Assembly (NCBI GenBank): GCA_947594855.1
Contig: CANQEL010000002.1
Span: 1-64,000 of the forward strand
Source of the DNA: an uncultured Lachnospiraceae bacterium
GTDB lineage: Bacteria; Bacillota; Clostridia; Lachnospirales; Lachnospiraceae
Direction: 5' to 3'
DNA: 64,000 bases
Each line of letters opens with the position of its first letter. Positions within the stretch are counted from its first letter, which is position 1. A program made the position numbers and the translations under genes. Of this stretch, positions 43,910 to 52,767 are shown piece by piece. The notes beneath the pieces are model-generated. The model saw only the letters and a list, made by a program, of their open reading frames with translations. It had not been told where the DNA came from and did not search any database.

Positions 43910-45098
43910 ATTGTCATCACTGAAACGCCTGATTAAAAAACGTGTGCTGGAGGAGATGGAACTAAAGACATCATGGGATAATACAGAGCTTTTGGAGTGT
44001 GTTGACAATGAAATTATGGGATATCCATATTATATACCTGTGCGGGAAAAGCTTAAACTAAAGCGGGATATTATAAATTCCCTTACAGGGTATGATGTTT
44101 TGTCAGAGCTTTTAGAGGATAATGAAATTACCGATATTATGATTAATGGCGCGTGTGATATATTTTATGAAAAAAATAATGAAATGCACAGATGCGGGAA
44201 AAAATTTGAATCTGCTGAAAAGCTTGGGGATATTATACAGCATATTGTATCGGGACATAACAGAATTGTAAACGAATCGGTACCCATTGTGGATGTCAGA
44301 CTTCCTGATGGCTCACGTGTAAATATAGTTATGCCTCCGGTTGCGTTAAATGGACCTGTAGTTACAATAAGAAAGTTTCCTGAATGTGCTTATACGCTTG
44401 ACAGGCTTGTCGGCCTGAATACACTTACTGAAGATTCCGCGCAGTTTTTAAAGACTCTTGTTAAAGCAAAATATAATATTTTCATTTCCGGAGGAACAGG
44501 AAGCGGAAAAACAACTTTTCTTAATGCATTGTCTGATTATATACCGAAGAGGGAAAGAGTTATTACAATAGAAGATTCTGCAGAACTAAAAATACAGGGT
44601 GTTGATAATCTTGTAAGTCTTGAAACCCGGAATCCTAATTTTGAAGGGAAAAATGAAGTTACCATAAGAGACCTTATAAAGACAAGCTTAAGAATGAGGC
44701 CTGACAGGATTATTGTAGGCGAGGTCAGGGGCGCAGAGGCTTTGGATATGTTGCAGGCAATGAACACAGGACATGATGGAAGCATATCAACCGGACATGC
44801 CAATAACCCAAAAGATATGATAAGCAGACTTGAGACCCTGGTGCTTATTGCAAGCGATATACCAATCGATGCAGTCAGGCGGCAGATAGGTTCCGCGCTT
44901 GATATACTTATCCATTTGGGAAGGCTTTCCAACGGAGCAAGAAGAGTTCTTGAGATATCTGAAATAATATATAAGGAAGATAGTCTGCATCTTAATACGT
45001 TATATAAGTATTGTTATGATAAACGGGGTAATGATGACGGTATGCTTGTAAGGACGGGAAATGTAATGGAAAAAACATACAAGCTGCAGAAAAGGTAG
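43899..45098 (+). CDS. Tad pilus assembly ATPase CpaF/TadA
   Basis: A 399-residue secretion ATPase that powers pilus assembly. Visible parts: the N-terminal helical domain, DVRLPDGSRVNIVMPPVALNG in two blocks, Walker A GGTGSGKTTF, the Asp box ITIEDSAEL, Walker B RPDRIIVGEVRG and the His box GSISTGHANNP. It is fully conserved and therefore active, in contrast to its TadZ-like neighbour. Confidence 0.93.
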   Translation: MKNELSSLKRLIKKRVLEEMELKTSWDNTELLECVDNEIMGYPYYIPVREKLKLKRDIINSLTGYDVLSELLEDNEITDIMINGACDIFYEKNNEMHRCGKKFESAEKLGDIIQHIVSGHNRIVNESVPIVDVRLPDGSRVNIVMPPVALNGPVVTIRKFPECAYTLDRLVGLNTLTEDSAQFLKTLVKAKYNIFISGGTGSGKTTFLNALSDYIPKRERVITIEDSAELKIQGVDNLVSLETRNPNFEGKNEVTIRDLIKTSLRMRPDRIIVGEVRGAEALDMLQAMNTGHDGSISTGHANNPKDMISRLETLVLIASDIPIDAVRRQIGSALDILIHLGRLSNGARRVLEISEIIYKEDSLHLNTLYKYCYDKRGNDDGMLVRTGNVMEKTYKLQKR

Positions 45099-45108
45099 GT
45101 TATGTTTT

Positions 45109-46692
45109 ATGAATATTGATGTGGATTATAACAGGTATAATATGAGACGGGGTGAACTACCTGCAGTCTTTGCAGCGGCAGTTATAGCAGATTTGTTTGT
45201 TTTTTATCTGTTTTACCGGAGTATATTTGTATGCATTGTTATGCTTGTTCCGACTATTGTATTTATATTCAACAATTATAAAAAATACAAGGTAAAAAAA
45301 AGAAAATGGAAGCTTGCAGGTGAATTTGAAGAAATGCTTGGCTGTATATCAGATTCACTGAGAACAGGTTATTCACTTGAAAATTCATTTTATGAAGCAG
45401 AGAAAGAGCTGTCGCTTTTGTATGGTGAAAAGAGGGATATACTTTGTGAATTGAAAAATATATGCAGCAGACTCAGGCTTAATTATACTGTGGAAAGCAT
45501 ATTAAATGATTTTGCAGTAAGAAGCGGGGTAGAGGATATTAAAAATTTTTCTGAAATTATTGCAATAGCAAAAAGAAGTGGTGGAAATATTATTTCAATA
45601 GTCGGCCAGGCGGCGGCAAATATCCGTGATAAGAGAGAAATAGAGGAAGAGATAAGAACGCTTATTGCAGGGAAAAAGCTTGAATACCGGATTATGAGTA
45701 TAATGCCGGCAGGAATGATTATTTATCTGGGTATATGTTCTCCCGGATATATGAATATCTTATATGGAAATATTTCCGGTCAGGCTGTTATGACCCTGTG
45801 CCTGGCGGTATATGCACTGTCATATTATATTGCGGGGAAGATAATGGCCTTTGATAATATGTGTGAGGGTAATCAGGATGCCGGAATAAAAAGAATAAGA
45901 AGAAAGAGGGTGAAAAACGGTAGTAATGATTTTTGCGCTTTATATAAAATAGCAGTAAAAAGCCGGTTTGGCCCAGATATGGATAAAATATCAAAAAAAG
46001 CAGGGAAAGTATATATGGGAATGACAGCTGATAAAGCATGCATAAGATTTTGGAATAGCTGGTTTGCGTGTACTGTTGCAGCAATTGTGGCTGCTGTTCT
46101 GATAATTTTATCAGGTATTATATATTCAGGAAAAAGTACAGGGTATATATGTATTTTAGCTGTCAGCGCTGCGGTTATTATTCCATATGGCAGATTAAAA
46201 GGGCTGGATAGGAAACTTAAATACAGAAACGAGCAGATGATAATGGATTATCCTGATATAATTGGCAGGATGAGCCTGCTTATTGGCGCAGGCAGCAGTA
46301 TGAAAGGCGCATGGGAAAGAATTGTAAATGATTATACCAAAAGACAGAAAAAGGGTAACAGGGAGTTCAGATATATATATGAAGAAATGAGACAATCGCT
46401 TTTTGAATTGAAAAATGGAACTTCTGAGGCGCTGGTATATGAAAGATTCGGGCAGAGAATAAGGCTTATACCTTATATGAAATTCAGCGCAATGCTTGCG
46501 CATAATCTGAAAAAGGGAAACAGATATATTTTAGAGCAGCTTAATATGAGTTCGTTAGACGCATATGGGCAGAGAAGGGAAAATGTAAAAAGAATGGGAG
46601 AAGAGGCTTCATCTAAGCTGCTTCTGCCGATAATGCTTCAGTTTATACTTGTACTTATAATTATAATGTATCCGGCAATTATGTCGTTGTAA
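45109..46692 (+). CDS. Fused TadB/TadC-like pilus membrane platform protein
   Basis: A 527-residue protein with two T2SSF-type domains in tandem. The first (about 70-245; RTGYSLENSFYEA, AKRSGGNIISIVGQAAANI) looks like TadB and the second (about 365-527; YPDIIGRMSLLIGAGSSMKG, EEASSKLLLPIMLQF) like TadC. Usually these are separate genes. The two halves are joined by a basic linker (RRKRVKNG) and a further helix. Both would form the inner-membrane platform for the Flp pilus. Confidence 0.8.
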   Translation: MNIDVDYNRYNMRRGELPAVFAAAVIADLFVFYLFYRSIFVCIVMLVPTIVFIFNNYKKYKVKKRKWKLAGEFEEMLGCISDSLRTGYSLENSFYEAEKELSLLYGEKRDILCELKNICSRLRLNYTVESILNDFAVRSGVEDIKNFSEIIAIAKRSGGNIISIVGQAAANIRDKREIEEEIRTLIAGKKLEYRIMSIMPAGMIIYLGICSPGYMNILYGNISGQAVMTLCLAVYALSYYIAGKIMAFDNMCEGNQDAGIKRIRRKRVKNGSNDFCALYKIAVKSRFGPDMDKISKKAGKVYMGMTADKACIRFWNSWFACTVAAIVAAVLIILSGIIYSGKSTGYICILAVSAAVIIPYGRLKGLDRKLKYRNEQMIMDYPDIIGRMSLLIGAGSSMKGAWERIVNDYTKRQKKGNREFRYIYEEMRQSLFELKNGTSEALVYERFGQRIRLIPYMKFSAMLAHNLKKGNRYILEQLNMSSLDAYGQRRENVKRMGEEASSKLLLPIMLQFILVLIIIMYPAIMSL

Positions 46693-46710
46693 GAAAGAAA
46701 GGAGAAATTT

Positions 46711-46878
46711 ATGTTAAAAGAATTTTGGGATAACGAGGATGCAATAGGTGTTGTGGAGATTATATTAATACTGGTTATACTCATTGCGCTTGTGCTTATA
46801 TTTAAAGATAAAATTACGGCTATTGTAAATAATGCGTTAAGCAGTATTGATGAAGACAGTGGTGAAATTATTGACTGA
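46711..46878 (+). CDS. Flp-type pilin (type IVb)
   Basis: A 55-residue pilin: a charged leader MLKEFWDNEDAIG followed by VVEIILILVILIALVLIF, the single helix of Flp pilins, and a short C terminus. The peptidase encoded at 42420 would cut after Gly13, leaving Glu at the third mature position. AAAGGAG at 46698-46704 gives a strong ribosome site, as expected for a major subunit. The next gene starts inside its end. Confidence 0.9.
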   Translation: MLKEFWDNEDAIGVVEIILILVILIALVLIFKDKITAIVNNALSSIDEDSGEIID

Positions 46879-48823
46879 TTTAAAGCATATAAAAAGAGGA
46901 AGCAGTACAGTTTTTCTGGCGCTTGTTTTTACGGTGATTATAATGCTTATTACGGCGGTATGTTCATTACTTTGCTATCGGGCGGAGAAAACCAATATCA
47001 AAAGAGGACTTAATATTGCAATGGAATCAGAATTTGGCAAATTTTACAGGCCGCTGTTTGATGATTACAGGCTTCTTTATTATATTGATGTTAATGAAAA
47101 TATACTGGCTGCAGACATTCTGTCATATTTTATGGCAAACCAGAATGATATGCCTGAACTTTTAAAACTTACGCCGTCGGGATTTGATATTGTGGAAAAA
47201 AGCTATGCTGTAGATAATAAGTGCAGCAATGTTATGAAACAGATGACAGAGGGAATAGTATATACCCTTGGTGAGGATACAATTGATAAATTGCGTGGGA
47301 AAATAAAGGACAGGCTCGGTTTATTTGAAGAAAATGATAAAGTACTTGATACAGTTTCTGACGACAGCAGTAATATAGAAGAAGATGCGTATGTACAGGA
47401 GAGGGTACTCAGGCTTTTGAGGCTGGTTGAAGGAATATATATTAAAAATGGTGAAATAAAATGTGAAAAACTGTATGTAAAACAGGGCGTAACGGAAGAT
47501 ATTTCAGAAACCTCGTCAGGAATAGATTCACCTGATGTCTGGGAAGCTGTAAAAGCAAATAAATGGAATGTTTCAGTTGAATTAAAAAAATTAAAGGAAA
47601 ATAATATACCGGTATCTGATAACAGGTTTAAGAAATTTATTAAAAAAATTGAGGAGCTATATGAAATTACCCAAAAGGCGTATGAACTTGCAGCGGATAT
47701 TGACAGGGATATTTCGGATAGGATAAGAAGTGATTGTATATGTGATATACATGGGATGAAAGGAAAACTCTATGACAATCTGAATATATTAAAAAGTATT
47801 GCAAAATCACAGTCAGGCGCAGGGGAATGTATGGAAATGCTAAAAGGTTATCATGTAAGGGATATGTATTTTGATTATAGTACCCTGTCTTTAAAAAAGG
47901 AGAAAAATCCGGTTGAAAAATTGGATATGAACAGCTCTGACATTATAAATTTCCTGCTTGAAGATGAGACGGATATATCATCTTCGTGTATTAAAGAGAC
48001 TGGAATATATGAAAAGATATCTAAGGAGTACGGTAAAGAAGAGAATGAAAAAGATGAGTATCCGGATTTCAGGAAAACTGAAGAAATATCAGAATATGTA
48101 GATTCATGTAAATCAGGTGTTTCCATGCATGGTATAGATGATTTAATATATCTTAATCTGTATGTGAATAAATATTTTGATGATTTTACCGATAAAGATG
48201 ATGAGGATAATAAACCAAAGGCGTTATCATATGAAAAGGAATATATAATTTGCGGCAAAAAAAGTGACAGGGAGAATCTTAAATCGGTGATAAACAGACT
48301 GCTTTTAATGCGGACAGGCGTGTCTTTTGTATATCTTGTATCTGATAAAGAAAAAAGCGGTCTTGCGTATGCTACAGCAGCTGCAATTGTAGGATTTACC
48401 GGTATGGATGCGCTGGTAAGATGCACACAGTATATTATACTTGCGGGCTGGGCATATGAGGATGCCTGTGTTGATGTCAGTGCGCTTCTTAATGGCAAAA
48501 AAATTCAGTGCTTAAAGAAAAAAAGTGATTTTAATATAGAATATCATGAGATTGTATTATTTGGGAAAGATATGATATCGCAGAAAGTACATGAAATGGA
48601 TTCAGAATCGGGGATAGGATATTCAGACTTTTTATGCCTGTTTATGAATATGAAAGGCATTAAAAATTGTCTGTACAGAAGTATGGATATTATACATTAC
48701 AATATGAAACTCAGATATTCAGGACTGTTTTCTTTTCAAAATGCATTATATAAGGCAAAGGCTCATATAGAATGTAGCCGCCCGTATTTTTGTGAAACAG
48801 ATGCAGAGTATTATTATAAATAA
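46850..48823 (+). CDS. DUF5702-like Tad-associated surface protein
   Basis: A large protein (about 657 residues) with one N-terminal transmembrane helix (about 20-40, FLALVFTVIIMLITAVCSLL) and a long, charged extracytoplasmic part. The N terminus (GSSTVFLALV) resembles TadE/TadG-type sequences. The C-terminal GIGYSDFLCLFMNMK recalls proteins labelled DUF5702 in clostridial Tad loci (memory, not tested). The start is uncertain: ATG 46850 or GTG 46859/46862 all lie within the Flp gene. It may be a pilus-tip or anchor protein. Confidence 0.7.
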   Translation: MKTVVKLLTDLKHIKRGSSTVFLALVFTVIIMLITAVCSLLCYRAEKTNIKRGLNIAMESEFGKFYRPLFDDYRLLYYIDVNENILAADILSYFMANQNDMPELLKLTPSGFDIVEKSYAVDNKCSNVMKQMTEGIVYTLGEDTIDKLRGKIKDRLGLFEENDKVLDTVSDDSSNIEEDAYVQERVLRLLRLVEGIYIKNGEIKCEKLYVKQGVTEDISETSSGIDSPDVWEAVKANKWNVSVELKKLKENNIPVSDNRFKKFIKKIEELYEITQKAYELAADIDRDISDRIRSDCICDIHGMKGKLYDNLNILKSIAKSQSGAGECMEMLKGYHVRDMYFDYSTLSLKKEKNPVEKLDMNSSDIINFLLEDETDISSSCIKETGIYEKISKEYGKEENEKDEYPDFRKTEEISEYVDSCKSGVSMHGIDDLIYLNLYVNKYFDDFTDKDDEDNKPKALSYEKEYIICGKKSDRENLKSVINRLLLMRTGVSFVYLVSDKEKSGLAYATAAAIVGFTGMDALVRCTQYIILAGWAYEDACVDVSALLNGKKIQCLKKKSDFNIEYHEIVLFGKDMISQKVHEMDSESGIGYSDFLCLFMNMKGIKNCLYRSMDIIHYNMKLRYSGLFSFQNALYKAKAHIECSRPYFCETDAEYYYK

Positions 48824-48842
48824 TATTTAGGCAGATACGGAT

Positions 48843-48900
48843 AAGCAGGGAAATTATTAGTATATATCTTTAATGGCCGGAAACGAACATATCCCTGCTT
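48843..48900. repeat. Stem-loop between DUF5702-like and TadE-like genes
   Basis: AAGCAGGGA (48843-48851) and TCCCTGCTT (48892-48900) are perfect 9-base arms around a 40-base loop. A partial outer extension (CAGA/TCTG) strengthens it. No T run follows, so it may protect or process the operon mRNA rather than terminate it. Confidence 0.5.
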
Positions 48901-48930
48901 GTCTGTATTATAAAGAGGGGTGTCATAAGT

Positions 48931-49572
48931 ATGAAAAGAGCATCGTTTACAGTAGAAACGGCGCTGGTTTTTCCATTATTTTTCTTTGCGGTAATAGCGC
49001 TTATATATATTGTAATGTGGTTTCAGACAGCTGAAAAAATACAGAAAGAGCTTACAGATAAAGCAAGAATTATTTCTGCTTCAGCATACGCAGATATATC
49101 AGGTGCAAGAGAAGATGAGGAAGATACAGTGCTTAGCAGGGATTATACTGTGCGCATAAGATGTCCTGTGCTGTCGCTTTTGCCATTAAAACTGCATCAA
49201 AGTGTGCATATAAGGAAATTTACCGGGGTATATGATATAGCAGATGGGGAAGATTCTGATATTGTGTATATTACCGCGAATGGAAGAGTGTACCATAAAA
49301 GCATGGACTGTACATATTTGAAAGTAAAGGTGGAGAAGATACAGTACTCGGATATTGATTATGTAAGAAACATCAGCGGGGAAAAGTATAAAAAATGCCT
49401 GAGGTGTATAGGAAACGGAACTGATGTATTCGCTGGTAACATTCCGGTATATATATCGAAATATGGAAACAGATATCATATAATTAATAACTGTAATGCT
49501 ATATCTAAAAATGTAATGGCAGTAAAGTTAAGTGAGGTATGCGAAATGCGTGCCTGCAGTAAATGCAGATAA
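48931..49572 (+). CDS. TadE-like pseudopilin with two His/Cys repeats
   Basis: A 213-residue protein. MKRASFTVETALVFPLF is a TadE-like N terminus with the pilin-type Glu, followed by a single membrane helix. The exported C-terminal half holds two copies of a module: residues 112-159 with H122, C127, C156 and C159, and 172-212 with H183, C188, C209 and C212. Each starts VYI..G..YH and ends CxxC, as in small zinc-binding modules seen in some secreted Firmicute proteins. It could bind metal or form disulfides outside the cell. Function in the pilus is unknown. Confidence 0.78.
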   Translation: MKRASFTVETALVFPLFFFAVIALIYIVMWFQTAEKIQKELTDKARIISASAYADISGAREDEEDTVLSRDYTVRIRCPVLSLLPLKLHQSVHIRKFTGVYDIADGEDSDIVYITANGRVYHKSMDCTYLKVKVEKIQYSDIDYVRNISGEKYKKCLRCIGNGTDVFAGNIPVYISKYGNRYHIINNCNAISKNVMAVKLSEVCEMRACSKCR

Positions 49573-49585
49573 GAGGGTGATTTGA

Positions 49586-49981
49586 ATAAAAAAAGCATCT
49601 TTTACGGTAGAGGCAGCATTTGTTATGCCGGTATGCATTTTTATAATAATTGTACTTATATATACGGTATTTATTATGCATGACAGAGCCTGTTTGTATA
49701 TAGAAGCAGGGAAATTTGCAGAAGAAAACAGGCTGCGGGCATATGTTGATACTGCTAAAGAACAGGCTGCATTAAAAAAAGAACTGCAGGAAAGGTGTGA
49801 AAAGCATTTGTTTGTTTGCAGTATTAAAGATATGGAAATCAAATATAATATGTTAAATGTTGTAATCAGGTTAAAGATTACAAGCCCCATAAAAATATTC
49901 GGTGAATATGATATGAACAGTAAGTATTATATCGCGGATTACAGCAGGACAATACGCAGTCTTGAGGCAGTAAAGCAATGA
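49586..49981 (+). CDS. TadE-like pseudopilin with an abnormal start
   Basis: Read from 49586 this gives (I/M)KKASFTVEAAFVMPVCIF, aligned residue for residue with MKRASFTVETALVFP of the preceding gene, then a membrane helix and about 85 exported residues. The first codon is ATA, not ATG, and TGA lies just before it. GAGGG (49573-49577) has ideal spacing to this ATA. A TTG at 49582 would need one base deleted from the A7 run (49588-49594) to enter this frame. An internal ATG (49625) would cut off the leader motif. So either AUA initiation, slippage on A7, a broken gene or a sequence error. Confidence 0.65.
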   Translation: MKKASFTVEAAFVMPVCIFIIIVLIYTVFIMHDRACLYIEAGKFAEENRLRAYVDTAKEQAALKKELQERCEKHLFVCSIKDMEIKYNMLNVVIRLKITSPIKIFGEYDMNSKYYIADYSRTIRSLEAVKQ

Positions 49982-50445
49982 GTTATATTTGTTTTAGCGA
50001 TTATATTGAATATAATATGCCTGATGAAAAAGATATATATTTATTATTTAAAGCTGTTATATCTGCTGTACATAATGTGGAGGTCCAGAGAAATATTTCA
50101 GTAAATATAGAGAATATTACATATGATAGAAGCAAAGGAAGTATACGGTTTGTGAAGTGCAGATGTCATAATAAGAACCCGGAAAGAGAAATTGATGAGC
50201 TTATTAAATATTTATCGTTAAGGTTAAGATATGCAAATGATGGGGCGTATACACTTATTATGGATATAAAAAATTCTTTCCGTAAGGATGGAATTCATGG
50301 AATACATAATGTTCTTGCTGAATATGGGAATGTGGAATTAAATAATGAAAAAATATTTTCCATGGCCGATTTATTATTTATTGCAGGTATAATAATAACA
50401 CATATATTATATTATAAAATAACAGGAATAAGTTTTTTTAAGTAA
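49978..50445 (+). CDS. Unknown protein, last gene of the Tad operon
   Basis: A 155-residue protein I do not recognise. It starts in the stop codon of the previous gene (ATGA). Most of it is soluble, with SVNIENITYD and RGSIRFVKCRCHNK-like strands, and a C-terminal transmembrane helix (about 129-150) would anchor it with the bulk in the cytoplasm. Its tail overlaps the converging RACo-like gene by 8 bases. It is probably a Tad accessory factor by position. Confidence 0.65.
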   Translation: MSYICFSDYIEYNMPDEKDIYLLFKAVISAVHNVEVQRNISVNIENITYDRSKGSIRFVKCRCHNKNPEREIDELIKYLSLRLRYANDGAYTLIMDIKNSFRKDGIHGIHNVLAEYGNVELNNEKIFSMADLLFIAGIIITHILYYKITGISFFK

Positions 50446-51985
50446 CAAAATTAATATTATCCATAAACAGTGAACTGAATAAATCATGACTGGCAAGTAA
50501 AACTTCATCAAGATGGGATACAAGTTCGTTTATTTTTTTATCCGCATATATATCATTTACGTATTTTACAGCTCCATTCAGAGAGGTGTTTCCTGCGGTT
50601 TTTATTGTGCTGGGACTATCCAGCCATTCAGGTTTTAGTATATTTAGATTTTTTATTTCATAGAAGTTAAGGGCAGAACCAAAGCTTCCCGAAATATAAA
50701 CAGTATTTATATCTGCGGCAGATAATTGGGCTTCTTTTAGCAGTATATCAATTCCTGTTCTAATTGCAGAGATTGCAAGTTGGAGTTCGCGTATGTCTTT
50801 TTGGGTAAGGCAGATATTTTTGCCGGGTGATTTTGCTATTGTAAAACCTTCTTCTGCATATTGTTCGGATAATGTGCCGTAGGAATCAATGAGTCCGAGT
50901 TCAAGCATTTGTGAAATAAGCTTTAATACGCCGCTTCCGCATATGCCGGTTGGAATCTTATTCTGGATAGTAGTATATTTTACCCGGTATGCGCCGTCTT
51001 TGGTTTTGCGCAGGGAAATATTATCTATTGCACCGGGTACACATGCGCAGCCGCATGAAAGATTTGATGCTTCAAATGCCGGACCTGCGGCAGCAGAGGT
51101 ACACAACATATGTCTGCCGTTTCCGATAACCATTTCTGCATTTGTCCCCAAATCAAGGAGTATGAAGGTTTTGTCATAATCATATGAGCCAAGGCTGTAA
51201 AGCCCTGATACGATATCGCCTCCGATAAATGTGCTGAAAGCTCTTATAATAGTTACGTCAGCATTACAATTGTCCATGAAGGGTTCATGTAACCGGTCGT
51301 TGTTAAAAATACTGTTATACGGTACTTTTTCAAAAACAGTATTCTTTGATATAAAAGGGTATGCTGAAAGCGGAGTACAGTCAAGATTAAGGAGTATGTG
51401 CTGCATTGTGTTGTTGCAGGCGATTACTACCTGTGATAAAAAAGCAGGATTAATTTTATTGCGTTTCAGCAGAAGCATTACCGCACTGTTTATTCCTGAA
51501 CGTAAAAGTGTGCTGAGGGTTTCTGCTTTTCCGGATATGCATGCCTGTATACGTGATATGACGTCTGCTCCATAAGATATTGTAGGATTAGGAAAAGTAT
51601 GGCTGTCTGTGGGAATACCATTAATGTTAAGGTTTATTGAAACAGATGTGGAGCCGATATCTGCGGACACCGTTACGGTATCTGTGATATCAGCGCTTTT
51701 TGTATAAGAGGTAATACTATTTTCCTGAAGCGCTGTAATATATGATGTTTCAGGGATGCTTACGTTTACAGAGCCCTTTGGATAATATTTACAGGAAAGG
51801 GTATTGAACGCTTTATTTCCATCTGATATTTTTACTGTGCATTTTCCGCATGTGCCGTTGCCGCCGCATGGCATGTTAATAAAAATATTATTTTTAATAA
51901 GTATATCGCCCAGGGATTCATTATCTGAGGGATTATAATCAATATTTATAATACTGTTTTTATAATTTACACTTATTGTACACAT
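50438..51985 (-). CDS. RACo-like ferredoxin/ASKHA activator (DUF4445)
   Basis: A 515-residue protein with an N-terminal plant-type 2Fe-2S domain (C40, C46, C49, C65 in MPCGGNGTCGKC and LSCKY). An ASKHA ATPase part follows (VSADIGSTSVSINL, LLDLGTNAEMVIG, PTGICGSGVL, VYISGSFGSA). This is the make-up of RACo proteins that reductively reactivate corrinoid enzymes. No corrinoid protein or methyltransferase is in the window, so its target is unknown. ATG 51985 is chosen because the longer frame would start upstream of the promoter at 52049-52078. Confidence 0.85.
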   Translation of the reverse strand: MCTISVNYKNSIINIDYNPSDNESLGDILIKNNIFINMPCGGNGTCGKCTVKISDGNKAFNTLSCKYYPKGSVNVSIPETSYITALQENSITSYTKSADITDTVTVSADIGSTSVSINLNINGIPTDSHTFPNPTISYGADVISRIQACISGKAETLSTLLRSGINSAVMLLLKRNKINPAFLSQVVIACNNTMQHILLNLDCTPLSAYPFISKNTVFEKVPYNSIFNNDRLHEPFMDNCNADVTIIRAFSTFIGGDIVSGLYSLGSYDYDKTFILLDLGTNAEMVIGNGRHMLCTSAAAGPAFEASNLSCGCACVPGAIDNISLRKTKDGAYRVKYTTIQNKIPTGICGSGVLKLISQMLELGLIDSYGTLSEQYAEEGFTIAKSPGKNICLTQKDIRELQLAISAIRTGIDILLKEAQLSAADINTVYISGSFGSALNFYEIKNLNILKPEWLDSPSTIKTAGNTSLNGAVKYVNDIYADKKINELVSHLDEVLLASHDLFSSLFMDNINFVT

Positions 51986-52048
51986 ACTTATCCTTCCTGC
52001 AGCGGGATTTATAATACATGCCTTGCAATCGCCATAACTGTATTTTAA

Positions 52049-52078
52049 AGTATAAAGAGTGATGGTATATTGTGTCAA
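52049..52078 (-). promoter_or_regulatory. Promoter of the RACo-like gene
   Basis: Minus-strand TTGACA (52073-52078), 18 bases, TATACT (52049-52054). It is back to back with the rhomboid promoter, one base apart. Confidence 0.7.
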
Positions 52079-52079
52079 G

Positions 52080-52108
52080 TTGCATTGAATGATAAATATT
52101 GCTATAAT
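52080..52108 (+). promoter_or_regulatory. Promoter of the rhomboid-HIT-murG operon
   Basis: TTGCAT (52080-52085), 17 bases, TATAAT (52103-52108). Confidence 0.7.
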
Positions 52109-52137
52109 AATGAAAAAGCCGGAGAGGATATAACATT

Positions 52138-52767
52138 GTGGATAGAATTAAGAATATGATAAAAAATAAAGATTTTCCTTTAGTTACTGCCATAATTGTT
52201 GCAATCAATGTAATTGTTTTTATCATTCTTGAATTCATGGGTTCTACTGAAGATGTGGATTTCGTGCTCAGACATGGCGGGCTGAGTTATGAAAATGTTG
52301 TATATTTAAAAGAATACTATAGGATAATTACACATTTTTTTATACATTTTGGTTATGAGCATCTTATATTTAATATGTTTGTTCTGATTACGCTTGGATA
52401 TTACCTGGAAAATGTAATTCACAGATATGTGTTTTTAGCTTTATATCTTCTTTCGGGGATTTTTGCCGGTATGTTTTCAGTGGTGTGGAATTATTATACT
52501 GAAGGAAATGTGGTTTCGGCAGGGGCAAGCGGCGCAGTGTATGGAATAATAGGAGCTCTTTTCATACTTATTATAATTAATAAGGGAAGAGTAAAGGGTA
52601 TTGGAATGGTACAGATGGCGATATTTGTCATACTTACCCTTTTCAGTAATTATGGAAATAAACAGATAGATAACGCTGCTCATATTGCAGGATTTGTATT
52701 TGGTGCAATTTTTATATCAGTCATATCTTTTATAAGAAAAATAAAATCAGGAGGATGTTTGCTATGA
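52138..52767 (+). CDS. Rhomboid family intramembrane serine protease
   Basis: A 209-residue membrane protease with six helices. The catalytic serine is in SAGASGAVYGIIGA and the histidine in DNAAHIAGFVFG; HFFIHFGYEHLIFNMF is the conserved loop-helix region. GTG 52138 is used with GGAGAGG at 52121-52127. The HIT gene begins in its stop codon. Substrate unknown. Confidence 0.9.
   Translation: MDRIKNMIKNKDFPLVTAIIVAINVIVFIILEFMGSTEDVDFVLRHGGLSYENVVYLKEYYRIITHFFIHFGYEHLIFNMFVLITLGYYLENVIHRYVFLALYLLSGIFAGMFSVVWNYYTEGNVVSAGASGAVYGIIGALFILIIINKGRVKGIGMVQMAIFVILTLFSNYGNKQIDNAAHIAGFVFGAIFISVISFIRKIKSGGCLL

Noticed and set aside
46199..46503. Minus-strand open frames inside the Tad genes
   Set aside because: They lack ribosome sites and recognisable proteins, and overlap well-supported pilus genes.
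51986..52078. Longer N terminus of the RACo-like protein
   Set aside because: This stretch contains the gene's own promoter, and the ferredoxin domain begins after 51985.
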